Origin: Kolteria novifilia
Lineage (GTDB): Bacteria > Planctomycetota > Planctomycetia > Kolteriales > Kolteriaceae
Direction of reading: 5' to 3'
DNA length: 64,000 nt
NCBI GenBank assembly: GCA_007748055.1
Contig: CP036279.1
Span: forward strand, 1,364,001-1,428,000
A program made the translations under genes and the position numbers. The notes under the pieces were generated by a model that saw only the letters and a program-made list of their open reading frames with translations, had not been told where the DNA came from and did not search any database. How positions within the stretch are numbered: the first letter of the stretch is position 1; each line of letters begins with the position of its first letter. This document shows positions 46,675 to 56,919 of the stretch, one piece after another.

Positions 46675-49206
46675 ATGGTTGGGGCGCTTCGCAAGGGGGC
46701 GATGGGACTGGCGGTGCTGGCGTCGATCAGCGGTCTGTCGACGTTCGCGATGGCCGATTCGGCGCCATCCTCGGACTTCTTCGAGATTCACATCCGCCCG
46801 CTCTTGGTCGAACGATGCCTCTCGTGTCACGATGGCAGCGACGAGGCCGAGAGCGTCTTGAGCCTCGCTAGTCGCGAAGCGCTGATCGAAGGGGGCGACT
46901 TCGGGCCGGCGCTCGTGGTCGGGAAGTCGGCGGAAAGTCTCCTTTGGCACGCCGTCAACGGTACCCACAAAGAACTCCGCATGCCTCCCGATGGCGATGA
47001 GCCGCTGACGCGCGAAGAGGTCGCGGCGGTGGCCAAGTGGATCGACGATGGCGCGGTGTGGCCTAAGGAGAGCACGATCGCCAGCACCTCGAAGGTCGAG
47101 GGAAGTAAGCCGAGGGAAGAGGTCGAACATGTCGACCTTTGGTCGTTTCGACCGCGTCGAAGCGTTCGTATTCCGACCGTCGACGACGGTGGTTGGGCGA
47201 CGACCGACATCGACCGTTTCGTCTGGCGGAAGCTTCAAGAGAAAGGGCTTAGGCCGGTACCGACGGCGGACAGGCGAACGCTCATTCGTCGACTCTACTT
47301 CGACCTGACCGGCCTGCCTCCGACCTCGAAGGAGATGCGCGAGGCTCTCGCGGATCCCACGCCGGAAGGGTTGGTCGCCGTCGTCGATCGGCTCCTGGCA
47401 TCGCCGCGCTACGGCGAACGTTGGGGAAGGCACTGGCTCGATGTCGCACGCTACGCCGATACGCAAGGTGATGTCGGCGACTTTCCCATTCCCCAAGCCT
47501 ACCTCTATCGTAACTGGGTCATCGACGCTCTGAACGCGGACATGCCCGCCGATCGCTTTCTGCGGCTCCAGCTAGCCGGCGACATTCTCGCTCGGGAATC
47601 GGATGACCCGAAGGAGCGCCGGGAGATGACGATCGCGACCGGCTTCCTGGCCCTTTCACGACGCTTCGGCAACCGCAAGCGGGATGACATGCACCTCGTG
47701 GTCGAGGACACGATCGACACCATCGGGCGTGGCATCATGGGGATCACGCTTCGCTGCGCCCGTTGCCACGATCACAAATTCGACCCGATGACGATGGACG
47801 ACTACTACGGAATTTATGGCATCCTCGCCAGCACCCGCTATCCGTGGATGGGCGCCTCCGACGAGAAGTCGCCGTCGGAGTTGGTTCCCGCTTCGGCCGA
47901 TCCGAACGCGCAGCGCCGCGCCGATGAGTACTGGGAACTCATCGCCCGCTACGAGTATCAGATCAACAACCATCGCCGACCTTGGTTGCGGCCGACCATC
48001 GACGAGTACAAGCGTCTGAAGCGACTTCTCGAGAAAGCCAAGGAGGAAGGAACACCGACGACGCCGATCGAGGTGGAGTTGTCATCCCTCTTGGACGAGC
48101 ACGACCGTTTTCGGGAGTTGCTGATTCATGGCCTCCCGTGGGTCCGTCGCGAGAAGGATCGCCTGGCGGCCAATCCCCCGTACGAGATGTTGTTCGCCGT
48201 CTCCGAAGGGGACGCCGGCGACGCCCGTTTGCATCGTCGCGGCAATCCGGAACGGCTTGGCGACGTGGTGCCGCGCGGCTTCGTCGGGGCCTTGGGCGGC
48301 GCAACCCCGTCGGCGATCGGGCAGGGCTCCGGTCGACTGGAGTTGGCGCGATGGATCACCGCGCCCGAGCATCCGCTGACGGCGCGCGTCCTCGTCAATC
48401 GCGTGTGGCAGCACCACTTTGGCCGAGGCATCGTCGAATCGGCCAGCAATTTCGGGGTGCAAGGCCGACCGCCCGCTCAACCGGAGCTGCTCGACTACTT
48501 GACCGAGACCTTCATCGAGGATGGCTGGTCGCTCAAGAAGCTTCATCGCCGCATCGTCCTCAGCCGGGTCTACCAACTGGGCAGCGACAACATCGATGCC
48601 AATATGGAGATCGATCCCGACAACGTCTACTTGTGGAAAGCGACGCGGCGCCGGCTTGAGTCGGAGGTCATTCGCGACGCGATGCTCTACGTCAGCGGGA
48701 CGCTCGACCTTCGGCCCGGGGGCCGGCACCCCTTTCCTCACTGGACGAAGAAACGCTACAGCCTCAATGGCCCCTTCAAGCAGGTCTACACCTCGAACCA
48801 CCGTAGTGTCTATCTGATGACACAACGATTGTTCAAGCACCCGGTGCTCGATCTCTTCGACGGTCCCGATCGCAATTCGAGCACCGAATCGCGTCGTAGC
48901 ACCAACGTCGCGACCCAGGCGCTGTTTTTGATGAACTCGACGTTCATCGAGGAGCAGTCGCGGGCATTCGCCGATCGGATCCTTCGGTCCGGCGAGACGG
49001 ACGATGAGCGGATCGAGAGTGCCTACGAGCTTGCCTATGCTCGATCCGCCGAGCCGAGTGAACAGGCCGCTGCCCGCGAGTTTCTCGCGACGCATCGCGA
49101 TACCTCGGCGTCGCTCGGGACGAAGACGAACGACGTGACGCGGCAGGCGTTCGTCAGTTTCGCCAAGGTCCTGCTCACCAGCAACGAGTTCTTCTTCGTC
49201 GACTAG
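46675..49206 (+). CDS. PSCyt1-DUF1549-DUF1553 protein, LacI-linked module
   Basis: An 843-residue exported planctomycete protein with signal (ASISGLSTFAMA), PSCyt1 motif CLSCHDGSDEAESVLSL near residue 48, DUF1549 ([47 protein letters not shown] near 362), a charged linker around the LLEKAKEEG helix, and DUF1553 (LARWITAPEHPLTARVLVNR, SRVYQLGS, NVATQALFLMNSTFIEEQ). The start is the ATG at 46675. It is followed 44 nt later by a DUF1501 gene. The nearby LacI operator suggests control by a sugar-type signal, consistent with the idea that these proteins serve carbohydrate use. Confidence 0.88.
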   Translation: MVGALRKGAMGLAVLASISGLSTFAMADSAPSSDFFEIHIRPLLVERCLSCHDGSDEAESVLSLASREALIEGGDFGPALVVGKSAESLLWHAVNGTHKELRMPPDGDEPLTREEVAAVAKWIDDGAVWPKESTIASTSKVEGSKPREEVEHVDLWSFRPRRSVRIPTVDDGGWATTDIDRFVWRKLQEKGLRPVPTADRRTLIRRLYFDLTGLPPTSKEMREALADPTPEGLVAVVDRLLASPRYGERWGRHWLDVARYADTQGDVGDFPIPQAYLYRNWVIDALNADMPADRFLRLQLAGDILARESDDPKERREMTIATGFLALSRRFGNRKRDDMHLVVEDTIDTIGRGIMGITLRCARCHDHKFDPMTMDDYYGIYGILASTRYPWMGASDEKSPSELVPASADPNAQRRADEYWELIARYEYQINNHRRPWLRPTIDEYKRLKRLLEKAKEEGTPTTPIEVELSSLLDEHDRFRELLIHGLPWVRREKDRLAANPPYEMLFAVSEGDAGDARLHRRGNPERLGDVVPRGFVGALGGATPSAIGQGSGRLELARWITAPEHPLTARVLVNRVWQHHFGRGIVESASNFGVQGRPPAQPELLDYLTETFIEDGWSLKKLHRRIVLSRVYQLGSDNIDANMEIDPDNVYLWKATRRRLESEVIRDAMLYVSGTLDLRPGGRHPFPHWTKKRYSLNGPFKQVYTSNHRSVYLMTQRLFKHPVLDLFDGPDRNSSTESRRSTNVATQALFLMNSTFIEEQSRAFADRILRSGETDDERIESAYELAYARSAEPSEQAAAREFLATHRDTSASLGTKTNDVTRQAFVSFAKVLLTSNEFFFVD

Positions 49207-49250
49207 CTGCGACGCCGCGACGGACCAATGACACCGAGGAGACGACAACC

Positions 49251-50675
49251 ATGGAACCGACACTCGATCGACGTGAGCTTCTCGCGCGGAGCGCCGGAGT
49301 CGCGGGAGCCGTGGCACTCAACGCCATGTCCCGAGGAGAGTTGCTGGCCGGAGAACGCCAGGGGGGCACTCCGAACCCGTTGGCGCCCAAGGCGCCGCAT
49401 CACGAGGCTCGGGCGAAGCACGTGATCATGCTTTACATGTCGGGCGGCTATTCGCACGTCGATACGTTCGATCCCAAACAACAGCTCATCGACAAGCACG
49501 ACACGTCGATGGGAAAGCCACCCGCGAAAGACGTTTCGATGGGGGAGGGCGTCGAGCGTTTCCTGAAGGCCCCGCTTTGGAAGTTCCGCCCCAACGCTCA
49601 TTGTGGCACCGAGGTGAGCGACCTGTTTCCCAACATTCGCGGGATCATGCACGAGGCCGCGCTCATCCGGTCGATGTACTGCGATCATCGGGATCACGGC
49701 GAAGCGACGCTCCAGCTTCACACCGGTTCCACCACGGTGGCGATGCCGGGCTTGGGAGCGTGGCTCAGCTACGGTTTGGGGACCTTCAACGAGAACCTTC
49801 CCTCGCACGTCGTGATTTCCGAGCACTTGCCCTACACCGGCGCGCAACCTTGGGACACGACCTTCTTGCCGGCTCACCATCGGGGAATCCGGATCGTGCC
49901 GGGAAGTCGACCTCTTCCCAACCTGAAGCCGAGGACGCCAAGCCAGCTTCAGGAACTGGAGCTTGGGATGCTGGCGCGGCTCAATCGGAATCACGCCGAT
50001 CAACGGGGGCGGGAGGGCCAGCTCCTCGGTCGTCAGGCATCGTTCGACATGGCGAAAAATCTTCAAGACGCGGCGCCCGCGGCGCTCGATCTGCGTGGCG
50101 AAACCAAAGAGACCCTCAAGCTGTATGGCGCCGAAGCGGGTGATCGCACCAGCTACGCGGCCCAGTGCATCATGGCCCGTCGGCTGGTCGAACGTGGGGT
50201 CCGATTCGTGGAGATCATCGACTCGGTGGGTGCCTGCCGGGACAATTGGGACGCCGCGCACCGCGACATCGCCAGTCATGCGAAGTACGCCAAACGTGTC
50301 GACAGGCCCATCGCGGCCCTGGTCGAAGATCTCAAGCGGCGAGGCCTACTCGACCAGACGCTCTTGATCTTCTGCACGGAGTTCGGCCGTTCGCCCTGGG
50401 CACAGGATGGCAAGGGAACCAAGAGTCGGACCCACCATCCCGACGCCTTTAGTTGCTGGCTGGCCGGTGGCGGGGTCAAACCAGGCATCGTCCACGGCAA
50501 GACCGACGAGATCGGCAACCGCGTCGTCGAGAACGGCGTCCACGTCCACGACTTCCACGCCACGATCCTGCACATCATGGGGCTGGATCATACGCGGCTC
50601 ACCTTCCGGCACGCCGGCCGCGACTTCCGCCTCACCGACGTACACGGTCATGTCGCCGAAGAGGTACTGTCGTGA
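49251..50675 (+). CDS. DUF1501 protein, LacI-linked module
   Basis: A 474-residue DUF1501 protein. The N-terminus (LDRRELLARSAGVAGAVALN) is a Tat-like signal. Motifs: [94 protein letters not shown]. The ribosome binding site GAGGAG is about 11 nt before the ATG at 49251. It completes the DUF1549/DUF1553-DUF1501 pair under the LacI 2 promoter. The 249 nt downstream hold no gene. Confidence 0.88.
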   Translation: MEPTLDRRELLARSAGVAGAVALNAMSRGELLAGERQGGTPNPLAPKAPHHEARAKHVIMLYMSGGYSHVDTFDPKQQLIDKHDTSMGKPPAKDVSMGEGVERFLKAPLWKFRPNAHCGTEVSDLFPNIRGIMHEAALIRSMYCDHRDHGEATLQLHTGSTTVAMPGLGAWLSYGLGTFNENLPSHVVISEHLPYTGAQPWDTTFLPAHHRGIRIVPGSRPLPNLKPRTPSQLQELELGMLARLNRNHADQRGREGQLLGRQASFDMAKNLQDAAPAALDLRGETKETLKLYGAEAGDRTSYAAQCIMARRLVERGVRFVEIIDSVGACRDNWDAAHRDIASHAKYAKRVDRPIAALVEDLKRRGLLDQTLLIFCTEFGRSPWAQDGKGTKSRTHHPDAFSCWLAGGGVKPGIVHGKTDEIGNRVVENGVHVHDFHATILHIMGLDHTRLTFRHAGRDFRLTDVHGHVAEEVLS

Positions 50676-50924
50676 GGCTGGCACTATTGTCAGCGTTCGG
50701 TCGAGAGTGTTCCAACGACCTTCGGATTGGATGGCGACGTCAGGTCAAGGTTGTCGCGGCCCTTGTGATTGACCTCCTCGACCGACACACGGATAAACGG
50801 GTGAAAGTGTTGCGGGGTGGCTGGGCCAAGTAGGCTCTACTCGGTCATCTTGGTTGGAGGTGCCCCGAAGAGAATCGGACAAAGCGTTGAGTCATTGGAA
50901 TTCCGGGCAGCGACCGCTCAACGA

Positions 50925-52208
50925 TCAATGGAGAGGCTTCGACCGGTTTTCGCCCCGCTGTTGGACCGCCTGGATGGGTGAGCGAGTCGAGAGCATGCGC
51001 GTTCCCGTGGGAGAAGACACAAGGGCGAGGAGAGCCACCAAGATTCCCATCAAGCCGACCGGAGCAAACCGATAGGCTTCGGGCATCCAGTCGACACAGA
51101 CGCCCAGCAGGAGGGCAAAGCCCGCCACTCCGAGGGATTTGGCCTGCGACTCGATGCTCAACACGGTAGCCATGCTGTGCTCCTCGGCTTGCTTGGCGAC
51201 TCGGCTGATTAGGATGGGTCGCCAGACGTTTTGGAGACCCGCGAGTCCCAGGGCGCTGGCCATCACGAGGGCAAGCGTGTCGGTGAGATTTCCGGCCAAT
51301 AGGATGAGGAAGGCGATGCCGAAGGCGACCCATAGATTCCCGGCGGCACGCTCTTCTCCACCGAAGCGTTCGGAAGCAGTGCCTGACATTCGCGCAGCGT
51401 AGCTGCCCATCAAATAGAACGCCGTGTAGACCACGGCAATCGCCACAGCCGTTCTTCGGATCGGATCGAGAAACATCAGCAGAGGGGCCGCCAGCACCAA
51501 CTGCTGAAGCATCGGTTGCAGGTAGTCCTTGCCCGCTTTAAACATCCCTTCGTATCCCATCGACTCGAAGAGTAGTCGGCGAAGGCTCTTTTGGAAGAAA
51601 CACTGCCGAAGTCCTTCGAGCAGTAGGCGAACCACGTTAGACTTCTTCTCGGCCGTCACCCCATCAAGCCAGCTCGGATAGGTCAAAAAGTTGACGATAT
51701 TCAGCGATGTCGGAATCGCACTCATCCAGAAGATCGCCGAATACTCTCTCGACACGAATACCATCACGGCCGCAATAATGACGGACACCGCGGATCCAGC
51801 TTGCGACCAACTGCGGGTGATCCCATAGACCGCCGTCTTCTCCCTCTCCCTTCCTTGGCTTTTCAGCCAAGCGAAGATGATGGCCTTGTGCGTTCCCGTT
51901 CTAAAGGCTTCTCCTATCGCGAATGCAAGCATGGCGACAAAGATCGCGACGATCGAGGACGAGAAGCCAAACACGAGAAATGCGACAACGTACGCCACAT
52001 GGGAGAAGATCATGGCCCATCGGCGTCCGACGACATCGGCGATGGCCCCGGTCGGAATCTCCAGCAACGCGATACTGATCTCTCGGAATCCAATCAAGAG
52101 ACCAATTGATGCGAACGACAGCCCCTTGTCGAGGAACGCAATGATCCAAAAAGGCTCGAAGTATCGCTGGTTCTTCAGGAAGCCGTATAGGCAGAAGCGT
52201 TGAATCAA
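50925..52208 (-). CDS. MFS transporter, last gene of siderophore-uptake operon
   Basis: A major facilitator with about 12 hydrophobic segments and the loop 2-3 motif GAIADVVGRRWAM. The gene follows the siderophore-type ABC genes, so a role in siderophore or metal-chelate export or intake is likely but unproven. The start is uncertain: the TTG at 52208 (LIQRFCLYGFLKNQRYFE) fits the alignment and avoids overlap with the ATPase, whereas a GTG at 52412 would overlap the ATPase gene by about 98 nt. The C-terminus is charged and short. Confidence 0.78.
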   Translation of the reverse strand: MIQRFCLYGFLKNQRYFEPFWIIAFLDKGLSFASIGLLIGFREISIALLEIPTGAIADVVGRRWAMIFSHVAYVVAFLVFGFSSSIVAIFVAMLAFAIGEAFRTGTHKAIIFAWLKSQGREREKTAVYGITRSWSQAGSAVSVIIAAVMVFVSREYSAIFWMSAIPTSLNIVNFLTYPSWLDGVTAEKKSNVVRLLLEGLRQCFFQKSLRRLLFESMGYEGMFKAGKDYLQPMLQQLVLAAPLLMFLDPIRRTAVAIAVVYTAFYLMGSYAARMSGTASERFGGEERAAGNLWVAFGIAFLILLAGNLTDTLALVMASALGLAGLQNVWRPILISRVAKQAEEHSMATVLSIESQAKSLGVAGFALLLGVCVDWMPEAYRFAPVGLMGILVALLALVSSPTGTRMLSTRSPIQAVQQRGENRSKPLH

Positions 52209-52314
52209 GTGATGTGCTTTCTCGGGACGATTCGGCTCAATTGGGTTGGACCGTGGCTCGCTTTGTTCGCAACTTGCATCGAGTCGGTCAATGGCCGCCA
52301 GGCCGCCTATCGCC

Positions 52315-53145
52315 TTACGCGTGTGGAATTTCGGACAACGAATCGAGCTGGCAGGCCTCGCTAGCCTTGTCCATGTAGGGAATGCAAATCGGCGTGCCGA
52401 TTCGTGGATCACGCGTTATGTGGGCTTCGATGCCGAACACTGTCCTCAAGGTTTCGCTATTCATCACTTCTTCAGGTGTGCCCTCATCGGCAATGTCACC
52501 GTCCTTCAGAGCAATCATGTGGTGGGCATATCTGGCGGCCAGGTTCAGGTCGTGCAGCACCATCACGACCGTCTTGCCCTCGTCTCGATTCAACCGGGCG
52601 AGAAGTTCCATCACTTCGAGCTGGTGGCATGTGTCCAGATGGCTCGTCGGCTCGTCCAGCAGCAGTATCTCAGCTCCTTGGGCAAGGGTCATTGCAATCC
52701 AAACTCGCTGTTGCTGTCCACCGGACAATGATGCGACGGGACGATCGCGAAGATCTGACAAGTCGACGATTTCCAGCGCCCAGTCGATTTTGTCGTGGTC
52801 GTCGCTTCCCAGGGACGAAAACCAGCGACGGTGCGGATAGCGACCATAGGAAACAAGTTCGCCCACCGTCAGGCTGTCCGGTGCCTGTGCGGCCTGAGGA
52901 AGAATACTCAGCTTCCGGGCGAGTTCCTTGGAGGGCATCTCGTGGATTGAGTGACTATTCAGAACGACGCGACCGTCGTACGGAGAAAGGATCCGTGAAA
53001 ACGCTTTGAGGGCGGTCGATTTGCCGGAGCCATTGGCTCCCACGATTGCCGAGATCTTTTCGACCGGCAGAGATACCGAAAGCTGCTCGATGACAGTCTT
53101 TCGTTCGTAGCGAACGGTGAGGTGTTCGGAAGCAAATCTGTTCAT
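52315..53145 (-). CDS. siderophore/heme-type ABC transporter ATP-binding protein
   Basis: A 276-residue FepC/BtuD-like ATPase. Walker A is VGANGSGKSTALKAF near residue 35, the ABC signature is LSGGQQQRVWIAMTLA near 138, and Walker B is ILLLDEPTSHLDTCH near 160, with the H-loop in VLHDLNLAARYAHHM near 195. It powers uptake of a ferric siderophore, heme or cobalamin-like compound through the fused permease 11 nt upstream. The order of genes (binding protein, permease, ATPase) is the usual one for this group. Confidence 0.9.
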   Translation of the reverse strand: MNRFASEHLTVRYERKTVIEQLSVSLPVEKISAIVGANGSGKSTALKAFSRILSPYDGRVVLNSHSIHEMPSKELARKLSILPQAAQAPDSLTVGELVSYGRYPHRRWFSSLGSDDHDKIDWALEIVDLSDLRDRPVASLSGGQQQRVWIAMTLAQGAEILLLDEPTSHLDTCHQLEVMELLARLNRDEGKTVVMVLHDLNLAARYAHHMIALKDGDIADEGTPEEVMNSETLRTVFGIEAHITRDPRIGTPICIPYMDKASEACQLDSLSEIPHA

Positions 53146-53156
53146 CGTATTCGTCT

Positions 53157-55217
53157 TCAGCGTCGAGTAAGTAGGTACAAGAAGTACGGGGCGCCGATGG
53201 CCGAGACCATGATCCCAGCCGGAATCTCGGTGTACGGAATGGCGTTCGTGCCCACGACGTCAGCCAGGATCAGCAGCACCGCTCCAACGAGGGCCGACGC
53301 GGGAATCAGCAGCGAGTGATTGGCCCCGATCAAACGCCGCGCGATGTGGGGAGCGATCAGGCCAAGAAACCAGATGCTTCCCGCAAACGCCACGCACGAA
53401 GCTCCAATGGCCACGGCGAGCGATAGGAGGACCAGCGCGCCAATCGAAACGCGGATACCTAGCCCCGTCGCGACGAGATCCCCCAACCGCAGGACGTTCA
53501 ACGTAGGAGAGGCCAGCCAGGCGCAGGGGACGAGCACTCCAAGCCACACGGCAAGAGCAATGACATAGTTCCAGCCGGCACCATTCAAACTTCCGGCGGA
53601 GTAGGCGATCGCGAAGGAACGGGCTTCGGAGTTCAATTGCATCGAGGCGAATAGCGAGATCGCACTGATCGCCGAACCGACGGCCACTCCCGTCAGCAAC
53701 AGCCTCGGACTCGAATGCTGGCCGGAAGAACACAAGAGACACACCAGCAGCATTGTCGCCACCGATCCGGTGATGGCGGCAAGCGGCAGGATGAACACCG
53801 ATGCCAGCACCGAGTAGCCCAACGTTCCGAGCGACAGCGTGATGGCCAGACTCGAGCCAGCCGAGACGCCTAGCAGGCCGGGCTCGGCCAAGTCGTTCTT
53901 GAGGACGCCTTGCATGATCGCTCCGGAGACGGCGATACCGCCCCCGACCAGAATCGCGAAGGCGACTCTTGGAAAGCGGAAGGACCAGAGCACCAGGTTC
54001 TCCTCGACCCCTCCGAAGCCCACGAACGACTTGAGGATCGTCCACGGAGAGTAGTGAATGTAACCGAGCTGAAAACCTGAGACGACGCCGAGAAGTAGGA
54101 AGAGACCCAGAACCGCGAAGGCCCGGGTGGCCGGCCAAGGGACTGACGGAATGGAACCACCGCTCGGCCGTCCGCCGTCGAGGCGGTTTCGGGTCCGCGC
54201 GCGAATGAGCCACACAAAACAAGGCGCCCCGATCGGCGCGGTCACGATCCCCAAGGGAAGTTCGGATCCATGCCCCAAGACCGTGCGGGACGCCAGGTCC
54301 GCGAACCCGGTCAGGGCGGCCCCGCATAGCGCGGCCATCGGAATCAACCGACGATAGTCGGCCCCGCACAATCCACGGCACAGATGGGGAACCATCAATC
54401 CGACGAACGCCACCGGACCCGCCACCGCCACGGCTCCTCCGGTCAGCAGTAAGACGAAGAGGCTGGCCCAGACGCGAATCGCACGTGACTGTTGACCCAG
54501 CCCGATCGCAACCTCATTGCCGAGGCTGAGGATCGTGATGTTCGGGGCCAGACAGAACACTCCCACCAGGCCAACGACGAAGCAGGGAGCCATCGCAACC
54601 ACTTGGTCCCACGTCACATTGGTGATTCCTCCCACGGTCCAGTACATCATGCTGCCGGACATGGCAAAGGCGATCACCAGCCCTTGGGTCAGTGCTGTGT
54701 AGAGTGAAGAAGTCACCGCGCCGGCGAGCGTGATTCGCGTTGGGGAGAACCCTCCTGGTGCCAAGCAGGCCACGCCGAGGACACTCAAGTAGCCGCAGGT
54801 CGCTCCCAAGAGCGATGCCACGATCGAACCGTTGTAGCTCAACGATGGAATAGCGATCATCGCGGCCAAATTCGCGAGGGCGGCGCCGCCACTTAGTCCC
54901 ATGATCGAGGGGCCGGCCAACGGGTTGCGCGTCACTCCCTGCATCACCGCACCGGCCGCGGCGAGGCTTCCTCCCACGAGAAGTGCCAGGATCGCGCGTG
55001 GAAGCCGTACGTCTCGAGCGACGAGGTGGGCGCTGTTGGCCGTATCGTAACGCCACATCGACTCGGCGACGGTTCCGAGGCTGATGGGCGTCGTGCCAAC
55101 AACCAAGGAAGAGGCAAAGACGACCAGAATCGCGGCCGTGCCACCGAGGAGCATCACGACATACCGCGACACTCGCTTTGAATCGTCGGTTGGAGAAACG
55201 GTTTGGAATACGCTCAT
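53157..55217 (-). CDS. fused FecCD-type ABC permease (FhuB-like)
   Basis: An integral membrane permease of about 686 residues made of two FecCD halves in one chain, as in FhuB. The halves carry matching motifs: NPLAGPSIMGLSGGAA near residue 85 and DLAEPGLLGVSAGSSL near 437, and GPVAFVGLMVPHLCR and GSIWFLGLIAPHIARR before the last helices. The start is the ATG at 55217, which overlaps the TGA of the binding-protein gene by two bases; an earlier in-frame start at 55235 is less likely. One fused polypeptide can replace the usual permease pair. Substrate not known; siderophore is likely. Confidence 0.88.
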   Translation of the reverse strand: MSVFQTVSPTDDSKRVSRYVVMLLGGTAAILVVFASSLVVGTTPISLGTVAESMWRYDTANSAHLVARDVRLPRAILALLVGGSLAAAGAVMQGVTRNPLAGPSIMGLSGGAALANLAAMIAIPSLSYNGSIVASLLGATCGYLSVLGVACLAPGGFSPTRITLAGAVTSSLYTALTQGLVIAFAMSGSMMYWTVGGITNVTWDQVVAMAPCFVVGLVGVFCLAPNITILSLGNEVAIGLGQQSRAIRVWASLFVLLLTGGAVAVAGPVAFVGLMVPHLCRGLCGADYRRLIPMAALCGAALTGFADLASRTVLGHGSELPLGIVTAPIGAPCFVWLIRARTRNRLDGGRPSGGSIPSVPWPATRAFAVLGLFLLLGVVSGFQLGYIHYSPWTILKSFVGFGGVEENLVLWSFRFPRVAFAILVGGGIAVSGAIMQGVLKNDLAEPGLLGVSAGSSLAITLSLGTLGYSVLASVFILPLAAITGSVATMLLVCLLCSSGQHSSPRLLLTGVAVGSAISAISLFASMQLNSEARSFAIAYSAGSLNGAGWNYVIALAVWLGVLVPCAWLASPTLNVLRLGDLVATGLGIRVSIGALVLLSLAVAIGASCVAFAGSIWFLGLIAPHIARRLIGANHSLLIPASALVGAVLLILADVVGTNAIPYTEIPAGIMVSAIGAPYFLYLLTRR

Positions 55218-56317
55218 GGCAATGCCCGTCGCCATGCCGAGTCGGCACTGGCGTTAACCTCCTCCAGCGATCGTGGGGCGACCGCCTTCACCACGTCGTC
55301 CACGGCTCGGCCTCGACCCAGGATGCCCGCGTCGGCCCAATGGCGGTACTTGGGAATGACCAGGACCTGACGGCTCTTGACCGCTGGAACGCGTTGCCAG
55401 ATCGGATGAGAGAGGAGGGCGTCCATGTTCCGCTGACTACCGGTGGTCGTGTCGGCGGCCAGGATCATGTAGTCGGCATCGAGCGTCAGAAGGCCCTCGG
55501 GCGAGACGGTGGCGCTCCAGTGTCGATCCTCCACCAGTTTCGGCCGGCGAATCCCCAGGTCGCGATAGAGGACGGGGCTCACGTGTCGTTGATCGCCATA
55601 CAAACGATAGGAAGTCGGACGGATCCGAAGCAGCGCCACCGATCGGCCTCGCAGCTTCTCGTGGATCGCCTTTCGCGCCGCGGCGACCTTGGCGTTATAC
55701 CACGCGACGCGGGCTTCCGCTTCCTTACGTTTTCCGATGATCGCTCCAACGTCGAGGACCCGCTGCCGGTAGTTGTCGAGGTGGTCCAGCAACACGACAA
55801 CCGGAGCGATCCTCGAAAGCTGCTCGTACGTTTGTCGACTGGGACTGCGCGTGATGATGAGGTCGGGGTTGACGCTGATCACCGCTTCCATGTTTGGCAT
55901 GTTCGAGCCGAAGACATTGGGGATCCACGGAACATCGCGAAACGGCTCCTTCAAGTAGTCGGGAAAGTTGCCGTCGGCGATCGAGTGGGCGACGGGCATC
56001 ACTCCCAACGACAAAACTTCGTCCGCGCTGGACAGGGCGCAGATCCTCCTCGGAGCCGCTGGCACGCGCGACGTGCCGGCGACATGGCGCACGAGGCGAT
56101 AGTCGTCACCGTCCTCGACCACGTCGACCGGTCGCGACCCGGCTCCGGGAGGAACGTCGCTGTACTCGTCCAGGTCCCTCGGCGCGTCGCTTCGATAAGC
56201 GAGGGCCGGACCGATTGCCTGAAGGATGACCAGCATGAAGGCGCTGAAGGCGAGCACTCCGACCAACGATCGTACGGCGATCGTCCTCTTGGTTCCTTGG
56301 TTGACGACGCTAGTCAT
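55214..56317 (-). CDS. FecB/FhuD-like substrate-binding protein with N-terminal anchor
   Basis: A 367-residue periplasmic-binding protein of the iron-siderophore/cobalamin group. One transmembrane helix near the N-terminus (AVRSLVGVLAFSAFMLVILQ) anchors it, since no lipobox is present. The binding domain contains RRICALSSADEVLSLGV, NMEAVISVNPDLIITRSPSR, VVVLLDHLDNYRQRVLDVG and LLTLDADYMILAAD. The start at 56317 overlaps the preceding lipoprotein gene by a few bases, so the genes are co-translated. The ligand is not identified. Confidence 0.85.
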   Translation of the reverse strand: MTSVVNQGTKRTIAVRSLVGVLAFSAFMLVILQAIGPALAYRSDAPRDLDEYSDVPPGAGSRPVDVVEDGDDYRLVRHVAGTSRVPAAPRRICALSSADEVLSLGVMPVAHSIADGNFPDYLKEPFRDVPWIPNVFGSNMPNMEAVISVNPDLIITRSPSRQTYEQLSRIAPVVVLLDHLDNYRQRVLDVGAIIGKRKEAEARVAWYNAKVAAARKAIHEKLRGRSVALLRIRPTSYRLYGDQRHVSPVLYRDLGIRRPKLVEDRHWSATVSPEGLLTLDADYMILAADTTTGSQRNMDALLSHPIWQRVPAVKSRQVLVIPKYRHWADAGILGRGRAVDDVVKAVAPRSLEEVNASADSAWRRALP

Positions 56318-56870
56318 CGACCGACTCGCAAAGTATTGTCGCCACGATGTCACCTCCTTTGGTCATCGTTACTCTGAACTCGCGGTGAACGAGTATGCCG
56401 TCTTCGACCGAAGACTCTTGTCCGAAAGGTCGACCGGTGCCAGTTGGATGGCGGACTCCGGGACGGTCAGTCGCAAGTTCGACGTCCGTGGCGAGGAGAA
56501 CCTTCCTTTTCAGCAGATCCGGCGGTGCCTCTTCGCGTTCACCCAAGGGGTCCTGGGCGACGACTTTGGGATCGGGCCAACGAATGGTGACGACGAACTC
56601 GCCCGTCGGAGCCCCGTCGTCACTCACGAACGTGCTCAGTCGAAAAGTACCGTCCTCGCCGGCCGTCGCGCGCGGAAAGTAGTGGGCCGTGGTGGTGTCG
56701 ATAGTGTGCAAGGTGATCATGGCACCGGTCGCAGGCTTCCCGTTGGCGAGCATGGTCCCCGTGACGGGAAAGACCGGAACTTCACCTTCGATCTTGGACT
56801 GTTGGCACCCGATCACCAGAGTGAGTACCGCGAGGTAGCCGACGGTTCGGCAGTGCGCGTGTCTCTTCAT
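56310..56870 (-). CDS. small carboxypeptidase-regulatory-like lipoprotein in iron-uptake operon
   Basis: A lipoprotein of about 186 residues with signal peptide and lipobox LVIGCQQ, followed by a beta domain (VFPVTGTMLANGKPATGAMI, DGTFRLSTFVSDDGAPTGEF, VVTIRWPDPKVVAQDP). The start is the ATG at 56870 (MKRHAH); an upstream in-frame reading begins at 56939. It belongs to the DUF1559-associated type of lipoproteins and overlaps the start of the binding protein, which ties it to the ABC operon. Confidence 0.78.
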   Translation of the reverse strand: MKRHAHCRTVGYLAVLTLVIGCQQSKIEGEVPVFPVTGTMLANGKPATGAMITLHTIDTTTAHYFPRATAGEDGTFRLSTFVSDDGAPTGEFVVTIRWPDPKVVAQDPLGEREEAPPDLLKRKVLLATDVELATDRPGVRHPTGTGRPFGQESSVEDGILVHREFRVTMTKGGDIVATILCESVDD

Positions 56871-56919
56871 CGAGGGGCTCTTTCGTCGGGCGTCCTTCGT
56901 GTGGTTCGAGCGAGACAAC

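Noticed and set aside
48082-50279. Long minus-strand open frames opposite the DUF1553 and DUF1501 genes
   Set aside because: No motifs, low-complexity Arg/Gly composition, and the plus-strand reading is clearly coding.
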